Shown piece by piece: positions 1 to 12,600 of a stretch of 64,000 nucleotides of DNA (within the stretch, counting starts at the first letter, position 1; each line of letters begins with the position of its first letter). The notes beneath the pieces were generated by a model. It did not search any database and was not told where the DNA came from. It saw nothing but the letters and a program-made list of their open reading frames with translations. The DNA lies in the NCBI GenBank assembly GCA_034509755.1, contig CM067550.1, positions 13,261,001-13,325,000 on the forward strand, given 5' to 3'. The position numbers and the translations under genes are program-made. The stretch comes from Anisodus tanguticus. Taxonomy: Eukaryota; Streptophyta; Magnoliopsida; Solanales; Solanaceae.

Positions 1-27
1 TATATATATATATATATATATATATAT
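1..27. repeat. (TA)n microsatellite
   Basis: Uninterrupted TA dinucleotides from the window edge; the tract probably continues upstream of the window. Confidence 0.95.
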
Positions 28-359
28 TTTAATTGCAGCCATTTCCCAAAGGTCTACTTGATGGCTTACCAAGTCATTCTAGCTTTTCACTCCTCTTAGT
101 ACCGTCAAATAACTTTTACCAATTCATTTCTATTATTATTGACTTGACTTATTATTATAAAAGTTATTCACTATCCAAACGAAAGACGATCCATTATGTA
201 TTCAAGAAGATAGAAAGTCTCGCGCACTAAAAACATTACAAATATAGTTAAACTAAATAACATTGCACATGCATGATAATAGTAAGGCGGGGGTTTAATG
301 TTCTTTTCATTCAATAGTTAGATGTTTTGATTTTCTATTCTAACGTGTGAGAGGTTTGC

Positions 360-780
360 TATAGATGACTTCATGAGAGGTAAATGTATGTCGAAGAAGT
401 ATTGAAGATCTGACAGGTGATTAGACAGGATATGAAGTAGTTGCAGCCTACCGAGGACATGACCTTAAATATGAGTTTGTGGAGGACACAATTAGGATAA
501 ACGGTTAGTAGGTAGTAGCACGTTACGTTGTCTCACTAATTATCCTTCCTTACTAACTAGTAATCGTAGTATTTCTCCTCTGATTTCTTTTCCTTCTATT
601 TCTGTTAAAGTATTATTTACTATGTCTTGTTCTTCGCTTAATGTTTTCTTGTAGTTATTGTTTTCTTTGTTCTATCAAAAATAATCTCTCTACCTCCCAA
701 GGGAGGGGTAAAGTCTGCGTACACTCTACCCTCTCCACACCCCACTTGTAGGATTAAAGTGAGTATATTGTTGTTATTCG
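360..780 (+). mobile_element. RTE-type LINE, 3' end only
   Basis: A 5'-truncated LINE tail. It shares its order of motifs with the better preserved LINE at 58745-59580: 'attagacaggatatg', then 'ccgaggacatgacctta', then 'aggataaacggttagtaggtag', and finally a tail about a plain 'ctctaccctctccacaccccac' stretch ending in TTG repeats. No coding capacity remains. The same TTG-type tail is shared by Solanaceae SINEs that borrow the LINE 3' end, but the upstream part here matches the LINE. Confidence 0.7.
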
Positions 781-861
781 GACGTCATTCTTGTACGTGG
801 AACATAAAGAGGTTATTTTCGTCTCCACAATTTCTTTAAATAGGGATTTTTTTTTGTTCTA

Positions 862-1124
862 TACTCCCTATGTCTCAATTTATATGACACTTTTTGTTTC
901 CTGAGATTCAAACTGCATGAATTTTGGCCAACAATTTAAGATGTATTTTTTCACCAAATCAATATGAGAAAAGTTGCAACTTATAGTACTTTTCATGTAG
1001 TTTTCAAATATATAAATTTTAATGTTAAAATGTTGATTTAATCTAATTCAATTTAGTTTCAAAGTTGAATTAAATTGACTCTCGAAAGGCGAAAAGTGTC
1101 ACATAAATTGAGACGGATGAAGTA
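862..1124. mobile_element. Stowaway-type MITE
   Basis: Terminal inverted repeats are visible: the left end reads tactccctatgtctcaattta and the right end reads taaattgagacggatgaagta, which is its complement with few changes. CTCCCTCCGTC is the usual Stowaway (Tc1/mariner-derived) terminus and the ends begin with TA as expected for the target duplication. Length is about 263 bp with no coding sequence. Confidence 0.8.
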
Positions 1125-1486
1125 ATATTTTATTTGTTATATATACTCCTGAAGTCTATTTCGGAATCATTTTGAATTCTCTTTCCAGAAAGACATAGCA
1201 TATTTTCGGAAACATTAAACTAAGAACTTTTTAATTTAATAAGAAATAAAAGAAAAAAAGTATCCACAATATTCTGTATATAATATATGAGCAGAAAAGG
1301 TGTTGTAAGTTAAATAATCCAAAAAAGAGAAACAATCAGTAGGCAAATCAATCTGATGCTCGGGAAAACGGAACAAAAGGATACAACTTGGACATCCCTC
1401 CACTTTCTTTCTTCGGATTCTGTCTCTTTTTATTTAATCTGAATTTTTTTTTATTTGCATTTCAGAATGCACATGTCTATACTCAG

Positions 1487-1488
<2 letters not shown>
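1125..1488. other. Intergenic, nothing recognised
   Basis: AT-rich sequence with no supported gene or repeat boundary. Confidence 0.5.
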
Positions 1489-1524
<36 letters not shown>

Positions 1525-1535
1525 TATTATTATCT
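1489..1535. repeat. (TTA)n microsatellite
   Basis: About 15 TTA/ATT units with one interruption (ctatt). Confidence 0.9.
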
Positions 1536-1557
1536 AACCGTTTCTTTTGTTTTGTTT

Positions 1558-1697
1558 GTGCTTATGTTTTGTCTTGAGCTGGGGATCTCTCGGAAACAGC
1601 CGCTCTACCTACCAAGGTAGAGGTAAGGTCTTCGTATACTCTATCCTCCCCAAACCCCACGTTGTGGGATTTAACTGAATATGTTGTTGTTGTTGTA
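1558..1697 (+). mobile_element. RTE LINE / LINE-tailed SINE 3' end
   Basis: Contains 'gatctctcggaaacagcc', 'ctaccaaggtagaggtaag', 'cccacgttgtgggatt' and ends in (TTG)n. This is the shared 3' tail of RTE LINEs and the SINEs that use them. The small inverted repeat 'ctaccaaggtag' and the hairpin 'cccacgttgtggg' are typical. Too short to decide between LINE and SINE. Confidence 0.65.
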
Positions 1698-2107
1698 TTA
1701 TATATTCTCACCGTTTAAATTTATAATATCTTTTGCTTTTCGAAAGTTAAAAGAAGTAGTTCTTTGACCGTAATTTTTATATGCCTTTTTAATATTTTAT
1801 ATAATTCAAGTCCGCCCAGAGAAGTCCCGCTTAAGGTAAAGCACTTTTCGGACAATTTTATTTTCAAGGTTCGAGCTCACAAGTTCTAGTTGAAAATGTG
1901 GGGATCGATATACTTAACACTCCACCGTATTTATGGACATATTTGGAAATTAGGAACGTTGTTGAGACGGGCGAAATGCGAAAATGCCTTTTGAAGAAAT
2001 TAATGTTTCTTAATTAGACTCTAAATACATGACAACTTCTTTTTATTTTTTACAATAAGTGCGGGTTTAATTCTTGTAATATTTTCTTCTTTTTGATCTC
2101 TCAATGT

Positions 2108-2320
2108 ATATTTCCTCCGTCTCAAATTATGTGATATTCTTTTTTAGTCAGTCTCAAATCTTTTTATGTTTAGTAATAATTTAATTTTAAATTTATCTTT
2201 TTATCCTTAATAAAATAATTTTTATAATTTATTTTAGATAATAAATTTTAAAAAAAAATCTTTATTTTTTAAGTTTCGTGTCAAAACAAACACCTTTATA
2301 TAGAATGGGACCGAGTGAAG
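2108..2320. mobile_element. Stowaway-like MITE, degraded
   Basis: The left end 'tttcctccgtctcaaattat' and the right end 'agaatgggaccgagtgaag' are imperfect inverted repeats of Stowaway type. No coding sequence. Confidence 0.5.
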
Positions 2321-3690
2321 AGAATGACTTTGACTCGCTAAAGACAAAACCAATCCAAAAAAGAAGAAAAGAGAGGGAGAAATGGTCAAGGAAGGAACAA
2401 GAGAATTCACAATTTCAATTTCCCATGCAAAGATAAATAAGTGAAAATTGACTAAAATGTGACGTGCCTCTGAGCATGAAGGGGGTCCATTGTTGGGCCC
2501 TGGCTTTTTGTAAGAATTCGTATACACTACTCAACACATTCAAACAAAGAATGATCCAAATATATATATTAAAGGAAGAAACTTACGTAAAGTAAAAGAT
2601 CTGAAGGGAAGATTTGGGCATATACTTTTTCCCCCAAAATTCAGACTTTGCAATTTTGTTAGTTGCCCCTTATTAAGAGCAAACTTGAGTAAACATTTTC
2701 TGATTTTTAGATGATAATTAAGAAGCAATAGAAACACTTCAAACATTTATGGTACCAAAGCATGCAATGATCCTAGATTCGAGTCTCACCACCCCTCATT
2801 ATGAAACAATGAATTTTCATGTTCTTAATTAACTCTTATAAAAAAAAAAATTAAGGTCGCATATGAGTGGTGTATTAAAGAGTAATTAAATTAATGAAAT
2901 AGTCACGTACTTCAGCCGAAGGTGGAACCAAAGATTTATACAGAGCATGGACATGTCTTTTTAGAGTGCCCCAATTCCATATGTACTAATTACTACATTC
3001 CTTTATATGATGACATTCCATTAAAGAAGCTGACAACAATGCATATATGTGAGAGAAAGCACAATCCCTACTTTGTGCTTTCCACAGAATTTCAATAGTA
3101 CAGTGGTTCAAGTTGTAATCAACATTTGCTACCCTTTTTCAGTTTGCCTTGAAGACAATCCACAAACATACAAACTCATGAATTGAACAAGAAAAAAGAA
3201 AACAGTTAAAAGATCATGTAGAGAGCAATAGAAATAAGCATCCAAGCAAACTGTGATTCCTTTTTCTTTTCATGAAAACGTTTACTTTTCAGTAATGCAT
3301 GTCATTGATTCCCACTCCCTTCCCCCCCTAACATATATATCTTCATCTCTCTTATATGTCTGAGACAATGAGTACAATTCAAAGTTTCTTTTTCTTCAAA
3401 TAGAATGAAGGACAAAAAGGAGCCTATCACCCACCACCACACATAATAAAAAGTGTATGCATCAACTTTTATCATATATTGTATCAGGGGGTTCCTTTTT
3501 TTAAATCCTCAAAAGAGATGAAGAACCCTGAGAAAGTTGATCTGCATCGGGGGCCAATTCTTCGCGCTACCATAGCACTTCTCTCAAGAGTCTGTGTGTG
3601 TGTCCTGTATGAAAATGAATTGAGAGAAGAGTGAATAATGATTCGAAATATCGAGAACTACTGAATCATGTTATTTGCCTATACATTCAT
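2321..3690. other. Intergenic, downstream of 5-phosphatase gene
   Basis: AT-rich. A stretch near 2750-2830 carries a tRNA-like B-box resemblance (attcgagtctc) but no clear SINE boundary. No gene is supported. Confidence 0.4.
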
Positions 3691-3693
3691 TTG

Positions 3694-4375
3694 TTACGGA
3701 ATCATCACCTGATATAACCGTATCTTGCATTCAGAGCTATAACAATTGATCGATGCTGCATTTTGAAATAAGAGACCGATCACAGCATTTCTAACAGTTC
3801 CGTCTCTGAATCTTTGTGCAATTACTTCTTGCTTATCTGTAACCATATCCTTATATTTGCTCCACTCCTGAAAAATTTTGCTAAGCAAATTAGCCTAGGG
3901 TCGTAGAATATCTTTTGAAGATAAACAAAAGTTTTTTCCGTTACTCGGATTACTGACACAATCACGTTGATTGGTTAAATTTTACACTTATGAGGCAGCA
4001 CAGATGTAACATTATCTCAGCAAGAAGAGATATGAGTTTTACCTGACTCGAGGCAGAAGAAATGCAGATTTATCCTTAGCAAACTCATCTTTCTGAAGTC
4101 CTCTCATTTTGCAGAGTCCTGTTCAGAAGTGTTGAACGTCAATTTTAAGCAGTTAACCGAAAATTATCTCCATGTAAACTCAAAACTCACTTGCTAAAAA
4201 ACCTCCTCCAAAATTTTGCAGCTTAAGGTCCAAAACTTCTTGATTTCCTGACCTAAAAGAGTAGTTATGTTAGCTATAGGAAAATATTAAGTATGAAATC
4301 AACCAGAATCCGAAATAAAGAAGCATACCTGAATATGGAGTTCTGAGATACGACACTTCATTGAAGATCTGTATC
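3694..4375 (-). other. Spliced-looking 3' transcript tail of the 5-phosphatase gene
   Basis: Beyond the stop codon at 4376 the minus strand shows ordered splice-like signals. There is a donor CAG|GTATGC at 4328-4327, an acceptor TTTTAG at 4254-4253, a donor CAA|GTGAGT at 4190-4189, an acceptor GAACAG at 4120-4119 and a donor CAG|GTAAAA at 4042-4041. Near 3870 a further acceptor TTTTTCAG is followed by an open frame of some 55 codons down to 3694 that I do not recognise. These may be introns in the 3' UTR, an alternative C-terminus, or parts of an unrelated non-coding transcript. This is inference from splice consensus only. Confidence 0.35.
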
Positions 4376-7287
4376 TTAGTAATAATATCCACCATATCCA
4401 TATGAACGAGGCAATAACTCTTCAACTTCAACTCTAGAGCTAGTGCAACTCAAAGTTTTCTTTATACGATGGCGGTTGATGGACTCCACCTCAGCCAAGA
4501 ATATACTATAAACGGGTCTATGGTCAGAGAATCTGGACTCTCCACGAACATAAGATATTTGATATAGGCCTTGACCATACCATAATATGCGATCACACCT
4601 TCATTCACAAGTCATAAGTTTTAGATGTCCAACCATATAACATGAACAAGATATCTATAACCCAAAGTGATTTGTTAGAGGGATTACCAAGCAGGGGTTC
4701 TTCGTTTCTCTTTTGGGTGCGTGTCCTCTCCTGCATATCTATCCGAATTACTTGAGTACTTGTATGTCGGAGGGAAGTATATTCTTCCTTCACTCCATCC
4801 ATTAAAAACACGTCCAAACCTCTGCTCTATCCGTAGCTGTGACAAAAGTACAAAGGTTCCAATTGATGAGCTGGTTGATTGTGTGAGTTCAAAATTCGGT
4901 AAATAAGAAAATGAAGGAAACAAGAAAACTGCTTGCAGAATATGAATAACATACCTGGTCATTTTCTAACAGCACCCTCCAATTACGCATCTCCACCAAG
5001 GCCTTGGCAGTTCGGTAAGACAAGGCAATGCGATAGTTCAAATCCCCAAGCCATATAATCCGACTTCATAAACGCAAAACCAAAGAGTTAGGACATAAAA
5101 TGAGAAAATATTAATGTCGACTTGACTAAGATAAAAGCAAGGGCTTTACTCGTGCTCGAGGATTGTTTGAGGAGAGTTGTCATCCCCAAGGCCATGAACC
5201 CTCGGAAACCTTGTTTTCTTTAGAATCTCCAAGACATCAGAGTTTCTTCTCAGCTCATCTCCCTCTTTCTGTCCAGATGTTAAATGACTACAAATGAAGC
5301 AGAAGCTTGTTTGGTGCAACGACATGCTAACTGAGATTGAGCCCTGCAAATACAGTGGGATTAGAACTTTTACACATATGTAAGCAATCAAGACTTTTTC
5401 ACAAGATATCGAAGAAAGAAAATACCTTGTTCCCGAGATAGCCCATCAATCCTCTGCCAACACAAGATACTTTCAGGTTCCGAACATCGTCCCTTAGATC
5501 ACTTCTAATCCAAATAGTAAGAAATATCCCAACCATTTGCTTACTCGCAACAAGACAGTATCTTGATTGCGATGGCTGTCTGTCTCGGTCCTCTAAAGAG
5601 ATGGAACCACTGTATGAAATCGGGGAATAGTGGGTAGTAACTGGTGAATCATCTGGACCATTTTCATTTTCATCATCGGAGGAACCACCCCATTGGGCAT
5701 ACGGGTCATAATCACTGGGCCTGCCCCCAAAGACACCTCTATCACAAACACTAAATCGCCGATCAAGTTGAGCACGTGGCATTGACATTTCACTCTCCAT
5801 CGCTCTCATGCTACGGCTTAGTGTCTGAAATGAGCGACGATGGAAGAAAGACGCCGGGGCTTCTTCTCTCGCCGATCCCTCAAAGTCAGCATCTAGCTCA
5901 GCAACAGGATTAGGAACTGGAGAGGGGGTACGATAACCACCACTAGTTCCGGGAAGACTGTTGAGAGTTTTTCGGATGAGTGCTAGCCATTTTCTAGCTG
6001 GGCCATTATCTTCTGTCCCCAAAACATTACCAGCATTCAAAGGAACTATTTCTTGAAACCTAACAACTCACCAAATAAGACATAAGTATACTCATTATCT
6101 ACCTAAAAAGATTAGTCTAAACATGACAATCAATTCTTACTCACCCCAAAACATAGATGTCAGCAGGAGGTGAGGTATGAAGCCAATCATCAAGATTTAA
6201 ATTACTCGGTGGAGATTTTCCAGCTACATTCCATGTTGCTACAAAGACCCTACATACAGAGATATGCATACTTCATAAAAATACAGCTCTCAAAATTGAT
6301 TAAATAGAACTGATTGGATAAAAGAAACTTACGGGTAGTTATTCACATCTGTAACCTCTGAAGTGTCAAGGTCAATCTTACTTTGATGAAAACGATCAGC
6401 ATTCCTTCTAGCTGACTTGTCTATAAGTTTTTTTTTTTTTTTCAATTAAACAAAAAAAAATGCAGATTTAGAAGGGGGGGGAAACCAGTTAAAAGAGAAA
6501 AATAAAATTATTGATTCCTTGCTTAATTTGTGTAAAAACAAGTGGTTCAATGAGTGTAGTGGTCCAAAGGGAAATTCTAGTGGTTCATTGATACTGAACC
6601 TGTTTTGCTTTTCTTGATAGTGGGTGCCTGTGCCTGTCTCTCTGAGAACTTGTTCCTCCATTCATCATCAACACCTGAAAAAGCATGTGGTTAAAGCTGT
6701 GTCATTTTGCTGTTACAACATATAACCTACATACTATTTGAAAAATGAAAAGAAAAAGAAAAAAATAAGGATAAAACCTAAACCTAGGAAAATAAATTCA
6801 GAAAACAACAAAACAAAAAAGAATAGATCTCAAGACAAGCACATGAAAATGGCAGACTTATTAGATTCCAAAGACTACTATACAATAGCATGCACTGATT
6901 GACAAGTCAATGAAAGTTACTTTAACACATCCATTTTGCTTGTTAATTACAATAACATACTCAATGAAATCCCACAAAGTAGAAAACATAAACATAAGAA
7001 AGTAAAAAAACTTCAAGAATCTCAAACTCAAAATGCAATTTTAGATTTAATTTTTTTTTAAATCACTTACCTCCATTGACAATATCATCAGCTTGGAAAT
7101 CCTCGGTTTTGTTCTTGATATTGAACCATTTCTTTACCAGACTCCTAGGCCACGAGAGCTTCATCAACAACACACACAAAAAACAATTACTTAGTAAGTT
7201 TGGGAATTAAAAAACAAACAAATGCAGCAAAAAGCTTCACATTCTTGAAAAACAAACCTTGGTTTTCTTAGAGCTCCCATCTCTCAT
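4376..7287 (-). CDS. Type I inositol polyphosphate 5-phosphatase, 10 exons
   Basis: Hydrolyses the 5-phosphate of inositol 1,4,5-trisphosphate and related inositol phosphates (type I plant 5PTase, the CVP2/IP5P1-3 group), damping phosphoinositide signalling. Exons on the minus strand: 7287-7258, 7158-7071, 6674-6600, 6420-6333, 6249-6145, 6059-5426, 5343-5150, 5063-4955, 4836-4688 and 4598-4376. All introns are GT-AG, every junction keeps frame, and the total is 1695 nt (564 aa plus stop). Motifs: FVATWNV about residues 96-102, FQEIVPLNAGN 130-140 (metal-binding Glu), WLGDLNYRI 409-417, PAWCDRILW 489-497 and SRFSDHRPV 512-520, which are the family signatures in the usual order. Exon 6 holds the plant-specific Ser/Asp-rich insert, about residues 150-290. 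The N-terminus (MRDGSSKKTK, then a WPRSLVKKWFNIK stretch) fits this subgroup. No signal peptide or membrane segment is seen, so it is probably cytosolic or peripheral. No lesion was found. The exact paralogue cannot be named here. Confidence 0.95.
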
Positions 7288-7901
7288 TGTTTCTCAACTT
7301 CATATGACAAGAATGCACAGTAATTGTGGGAATAAAGATCCAACCTTTATCAAATTTCAATTCAATGGAGTTTAAAGATCAAGAATCAACAAAATCATCA
7401 ATCTTGAAGCACAAAAACAACACAACAGTGAGAGATTAATATAGTCAAATAGGCCCTTAAGTAATGAAAAGAAAATAATTCTGGATAAGGAAGATGTGAC
7501 AGTTGGTATGCATTGTATTTTCAGACAATGTAGAAATTGAGACAACCCCAGTTGGGATTTACTTTGTTTCTCTGTTTGGCTAGTCCAAACTAAACAGAGA
7601 AAATAATAAAGGAATCAAGAACCTTAAAGGGGGATGACAGAAATTAATGACTGTTGGATTCAAGAATTGTAGAAGACAATGTTAGAGGGAGAGAGAGAGA
7701 GAGATGTGTTTGTGGGGACTATGTAAAAATGTTGTATTTTCAATACCTCGTTATGGTTAACAAGGCAAATTTGAAGGGGAATAAAGTACAGGGACCGAGG
7801 CTCTTTGCCTCTAAACAAACACTCTTCTTAGTTCTTACCAGTCTCTCACTTTAATATAAATCCAATTAAAGTACCCGGGAAACAACAGTTAAAAAAAAAA
7901 A
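7288..7901. promoter_or_regulatory. 5' flank of the 5-phosphatase gene
   Basis: About 0.6 kb between the start codon (minus strand, 7287) and the copia insertion. It must contain the 5' UTR and proximal promoter unless these extend past the retrotransposon. It contains a GA-rich tract (gagagagagagagag) near 7689-7703. No promoter element can be assigned with confidence. Confidence 0.35.
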
Positions 7902-7906
7902 TAGCT

Positions 7907-8216
7907 TGTTGAAAGAACAAACAAATGTTGAAGTTAGTTAAGAAGTTAATTTTTTAGTTAAGAAGTTAGTTAGCTAGTTAAGAAGTTAGTTAGAGAGATT
8001 AGTTAATGCTCAGCCAATTTAAGAAGAAAATGAAAGAGGATACAAGCTATATAAGTATATAAATACACATTGTTAGTCATTGTACAAGTCAGTTTTTTGA
8101 ATGAAAAATAACAAGGAAATCTTCCCTCTACAAACACAAAACTTTCCCTTCTTCTTCCCTCTTGTTCTACATTGATGCATCTCCAATTTATACACGGTTG
8201 AGATGAGAATTAAACA
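7907..8216 (+). repeat. Copia left LTR
   Basis: 310 bp, TG...CA ends. Contains tandem 'gttagttaagaa' units near its start and a TATA-like 'tataaatacac' about two thirds along, as expected for U3 then R. Confidence 0.95.
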
Positions 8217-8234
8217 TGGTATCAGAGCTATGAT
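8217..8234 (+). other. Primer-binding site, initiator Met-tRNA
   Basis: 'tggtatcagagc' directly after the LTR is the standard complement of the 3' end of initiator methionine tRNA used by plant copia elements. Confidence 0.9.
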
Positions 8235-8608
8235 CCAATGATCGATGATTGTCTTTCTTCCGCAATATTATTGAAGACAATCGACTGATTTTGGTTCATT
8301 TTCTTCTCTTATGTACTTCTATTCTTGATTTTCTCCTATTATGTTATTCCGCTCTTCGGTTCTTGAGTTTTCTGTTCAAATTCTTGTTTCTGATTTTCGA
8401 TTATGGAAATTGAAATCAATTTCTTTGTCAAGTTCTGGTTTCTGTTTCTTTCTTGGCATTTGATTCTGATTCAAATCAGAATCCATCACAAAGAAATTTA
8501 GTTTCTGCGGGTGATTAGAACACAGTTCAGAACTCATAACTGGACAGTGTTTAGAGTCTACAATTTTGGAATCATATCTTGAAGATCTTGGTTGGTATCT
8601 GTCTTACA

Positions 8609-9682
8609 ATGGACACTAATACACATGCAAGTGAAATTCCTATTGAAAATAATCAAAACAACACAAATTCAATTGTTAGAATGAACTCTGAAATCACTAC
8701 AACAATCGACCACAATCACCCACTGTTTCTTCAATCTTCAGATGTAAGTGGTTCTTCTCTCATATCATTTCAACTACTTGGTTCTGAAAATTATGAATTA
8801 TGGAGTAAGTCTATGAGAATTACATTACTTGGTAGAAATAAACTTGGCTTTGTTAATGAAAAATGTAAGAAAGAAAACTATGAAGAAGAGTGGTGGGATC
8901 AGTGGGATAGAGTGAATGTAGTGGTCCAGGCTTGGTTGATGAACTCAGTTTCTAGTGGTTTACTTAGCGGTGTGCTATATGCTGACACAACTTATGAAGT
9001 ATGGGAAGACATAAGAGAAAGATTTGATAAGGTAGATGGATCAAGAACTTATAATCTTCATAGAGAAATAGCTACTTTGACTCAAGGAAATTCAAGTGTG
9101 GCTGGATATTTCTCCAAACTCAAGACATTGTGGGTAAAATTTCAATCTTTAGTTCCACCCCCTAATTGTGGATGCCCCAAGTCTAAAAAATTTATAGAAT
9201 ACCTTTAAAGACAAAAATTGTACCAATTCTTGATGAACTTAAATGAGAACTATATGCAAGCAAGAAGCCAAATCTTGTTAATGTCTCCATTGACTACTAT
9301 TAATAAGGCATATTCTATGATTACTAGTGATGAAAATCAGAAGTCAATTACTGCTAAATATGATGGACTATTAGGTGTTGGTCCTAGTGGATTTAGTCAC
9401 AATGTAAGTCATGATCCTACCGCTATGTATTCTAGAGCAGGACCAAACTTACAGAAATTCAAGAAGAACTTCAACCTATTCTGTGAAGTCTGTAAAATGA
9501 AGGGTCATACTAAGGAATTCTGTTATAAGGTGGTTGGTTATCCTCCAAGTTTTAAGTCAAAGAGAAAAGAACATGCTGCTCATAATGTGTATGCATATGA
9601 TAATGATGGTGGGACTGAGAAAATATGCAAAACCAGTGGTATGAGTGATAAGTCTACTGTAATGGCAAACTCAAATCAGTAG
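8609..9682 (+). pseudogene. gag: Copia gag
   Basis: Nucleocapsid/capsid polyprotein. The first part (to a stop at 9206-9208) has the UBN2/retrotran-gag signature, including 'FQLLGSENYELWSKSM' and 'AWLMNSVSSGLLSGVLY'. The second part resumes near 9218 and ends with a CCHC zinc knuckle, CEVCKMKGHTKEFC (C-x2-C-x4-H-x4-C), at about 9481-9522. An upstream in-frame ATG exists at 8579, but homology begins after 8609, so the latter is the likelier start. One stop separates the two halves, so no full gag can be made. Confidence 0.9.
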
Positions 9683-9689
9683 CAAGTTG

Positions 9690-12600
9690 GAGGAGCACAT
9701 ATGTTCTCTAGAGATCAATATGAGCAGACTGTACAATTGTTGAATCACAATGTGAATATACAACAATCCAACGTGATTCAGTCTAAGACTACTTAGCCTC
9801 AAGGATCAACTACTACTCAGTCATCTGCAAATGCAGCAGGTATGGATAGTCACAAATCTTTTCTAGTAGCTAATATACTTAAACAATGGATTATAGACAC
9901 TGGTGCCACTAATCACATGGTGTCTGATATATAATTGTTAAATAAAGCAACTAGAGTGAAAAATACATCTGATTCTAAGAAAGTACATTTACCTAATGGA
10001 GAAATGGTGAGTGTAACTCATACAGGGTCAAGTACTATATAAAAAAGAAGCACTCTTAACAATGTATTTTTCTTACCACATTTCAAATTTAATTTAATGT
10101 ATGTGTCCTAACTCACCAGAGAATTACAGTGTGCAGACACCTTCTACCATGATTTCTGTTTATTTCAGGATCTTTACAATGAGAGGGTGAAGAAGATTGG
10201 TAGGCTGCAAAATGATTTATACATGTTAGTGAATCAGCCAATAACAAAACCTCTAAATGAACAATTGAAGTTAGGACTAAATGTGAGAAAGGCTAAGGAA
10301 CTTGCTGCAATGCCTGAGGAAGAAATAGAATTGTGACACATAAGATTTGGACATACTTCTAGTATTGTTTCAAGTAAATTGATTAGAGCATAATCTGATG
10401 TCATATCTAGTACTATAAAGAAATGTAATGTGTGTCCATGTGCTAAACAATGTAGATTTCCTTTTCCAACTAGTAATAACAAAAGTACTTCTACATTTGA
10501 TCTTGGTCATATGGATGTTTAGGGACCTTATAAGGTTCAAACTCATAATGGCAACAAATATTTCCTAACAATAGTAGATGATTTTACAAAAATGACTTGG
10601 ATATATTTACTTAAACTCAAATCAGATGTTTGTGTTGTAGTTCAATAATTCTTAACCTTTATGTATACTCAGTTCAATAAACCAGTGAAAATAATTAGAA
10701 CTGATAATGGAACAAAATTTATAAATGATGTATGTAACAATCTATTCTTAAAACTAGGAATTATACACCAAAGATCTTTTGCTTATACACCTCAACAAAA
10801 TGGTGTGGCTGAAAAGAATACAGACACATACTAGAAATAACTAAAGCAGTAAGGTTTCAGCCAACATTCCCTTAAAATTTTGGGGCTTATGTGTACAAGC
10901 TGTTGTATACTTAATAAATAGATTACCCTCTTCTATTACTGGAATAACACCTTATGAGAAGCTTTACAAGAAAAAACATTCAATTAATCACTTGAAAGTA
11001 TTAGGTTGTCTGTGTTATGCAAAAGATTTGACAGTTTCTGATAAACTACAGTCCATAGTAAAACCTTGTGTTATGATAGGATACTCTTAAATACAAAAGG
11101 GGTATAGTCTATATGACATGCAAAACAAAATGTTCTTTGTCAATAGAGATGTTAGTTTCAGGGAAACTGAGTTTCCTTTCAAAGCAGAAACACCAGAAAG
11201 ATAATATTTTCTGTATAATTAAACTGGTAAGCCTGGTGATGATTATTTTACTTCAAATATATATATGTCTATACCTGTACATGATTATCAGGCTATTATG
11301 CAAGAAGATCCAGATCAAAGGCATCATGCACCAGAGAATGTTCAAAACATCAATCTACCCTCTTCAATCTCAACCTCTTTAATTGAAACTGCAACTTCAG
11401 ATACAAACCAAAATGATACAATGCATGTACAACATCCTATACCACATATGACTCAGAATCAGCCCTCTAACATAGTTCCTACTAGAAAATCTACCAGATC
11501 CAAACAACCTCTAATTTGTCTTAAATACTTCATCACAAATAAACCTGATTCAACTACTCCATACTGTATAGCCAATTACATATCCTATGAAGCACTCTCA
11601 CTAAAGTATAGAGTTTTCCTCACTGCATTTTCAGAAATAATTGAACCAATGAACTACACTGAGGTATCCAAAGATCCAAGATGGGTGGATGCAATGAAGG
11701 CAGAAATCACAGCACTACAGGATAATCACACATGGGATAGTGTTTCCCTACCTGAAGGCAAATCTCCAATAGGGTGTAAATGAATCTACAAGATCAAGTA
11801 CAAAGAAACATGAGAGATTGAAAGGTTAAAAGCTAGACTTGTAGCAAAAGGATACAGTCAAAGAGAAGGTATTGATTACCAAGAAACTTTTTCTCCAGTA
11901 GTGAAGATGGTAATTGTGTGATCTATTCTATCCATAGCAGCACCTATACACTGGCACATACACCAAATGGATGTGTATAATGTTTTTCTACAAGGGGATT
12001 TACATGATAAAATCTATATGGAACTACCTCAATGATTTATCAACCAGGGGGACAAACAAGTATGATGACTGATTAAATCCTTGTATGGACTTAAACAGGC
12101 TCCAAGACAATGGAACTTCAAACTCACAGAGGCACTACTTCAAATAAAATTCAAACAGTCCTAATATGATCATTCCTTGTTCATAAGGAAAACTGACAAA
12201 GGGATAACTTTAGTATTGGTCTATGTGGATGACATGCTAATAACTGGGGATCACATGGAACAAATAGAAGAAACAAAACAAGCTTTACAACAAGCCTTCA
12301 AAATGAAAGATCTGGGAGAACTGAAGTACTTTCTGGGCATAGAATTTGCAAGATCAGAAAAAGAAATTCTACTGCACCAAAGGAAATATGCTTTAGAACT
12401 TATTTCTAAAGTTGGTCTGGCTGTTGCTAAGCCTATCAACATTTCTATTGACTGCAATGTGAAGTTAACTACTAAAGAGTATGATGATCATATCCAAAAG
12501 TGTCAAGAAACAGGAAGAGATAAGACTAAGATAGAAAATGAATTACCGAAGGACATTAGCTCATATCAAAGGTTGATAGGTAAACTACTTTACCTCACAG

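Noticed and set aside
2745..2830. tRNA gene or SINE head (B-box-like attcgagtctc)
   Set aside because: No A box at the right distance and no cloverleaf could be drawn.
3694..3888. Separate small gene of 64 codons
   Set aside because: No recognisable domain, and its start is preceded by a strong acceptor in line with the 5-phosphatase splice series; treated as part of that transcript region.
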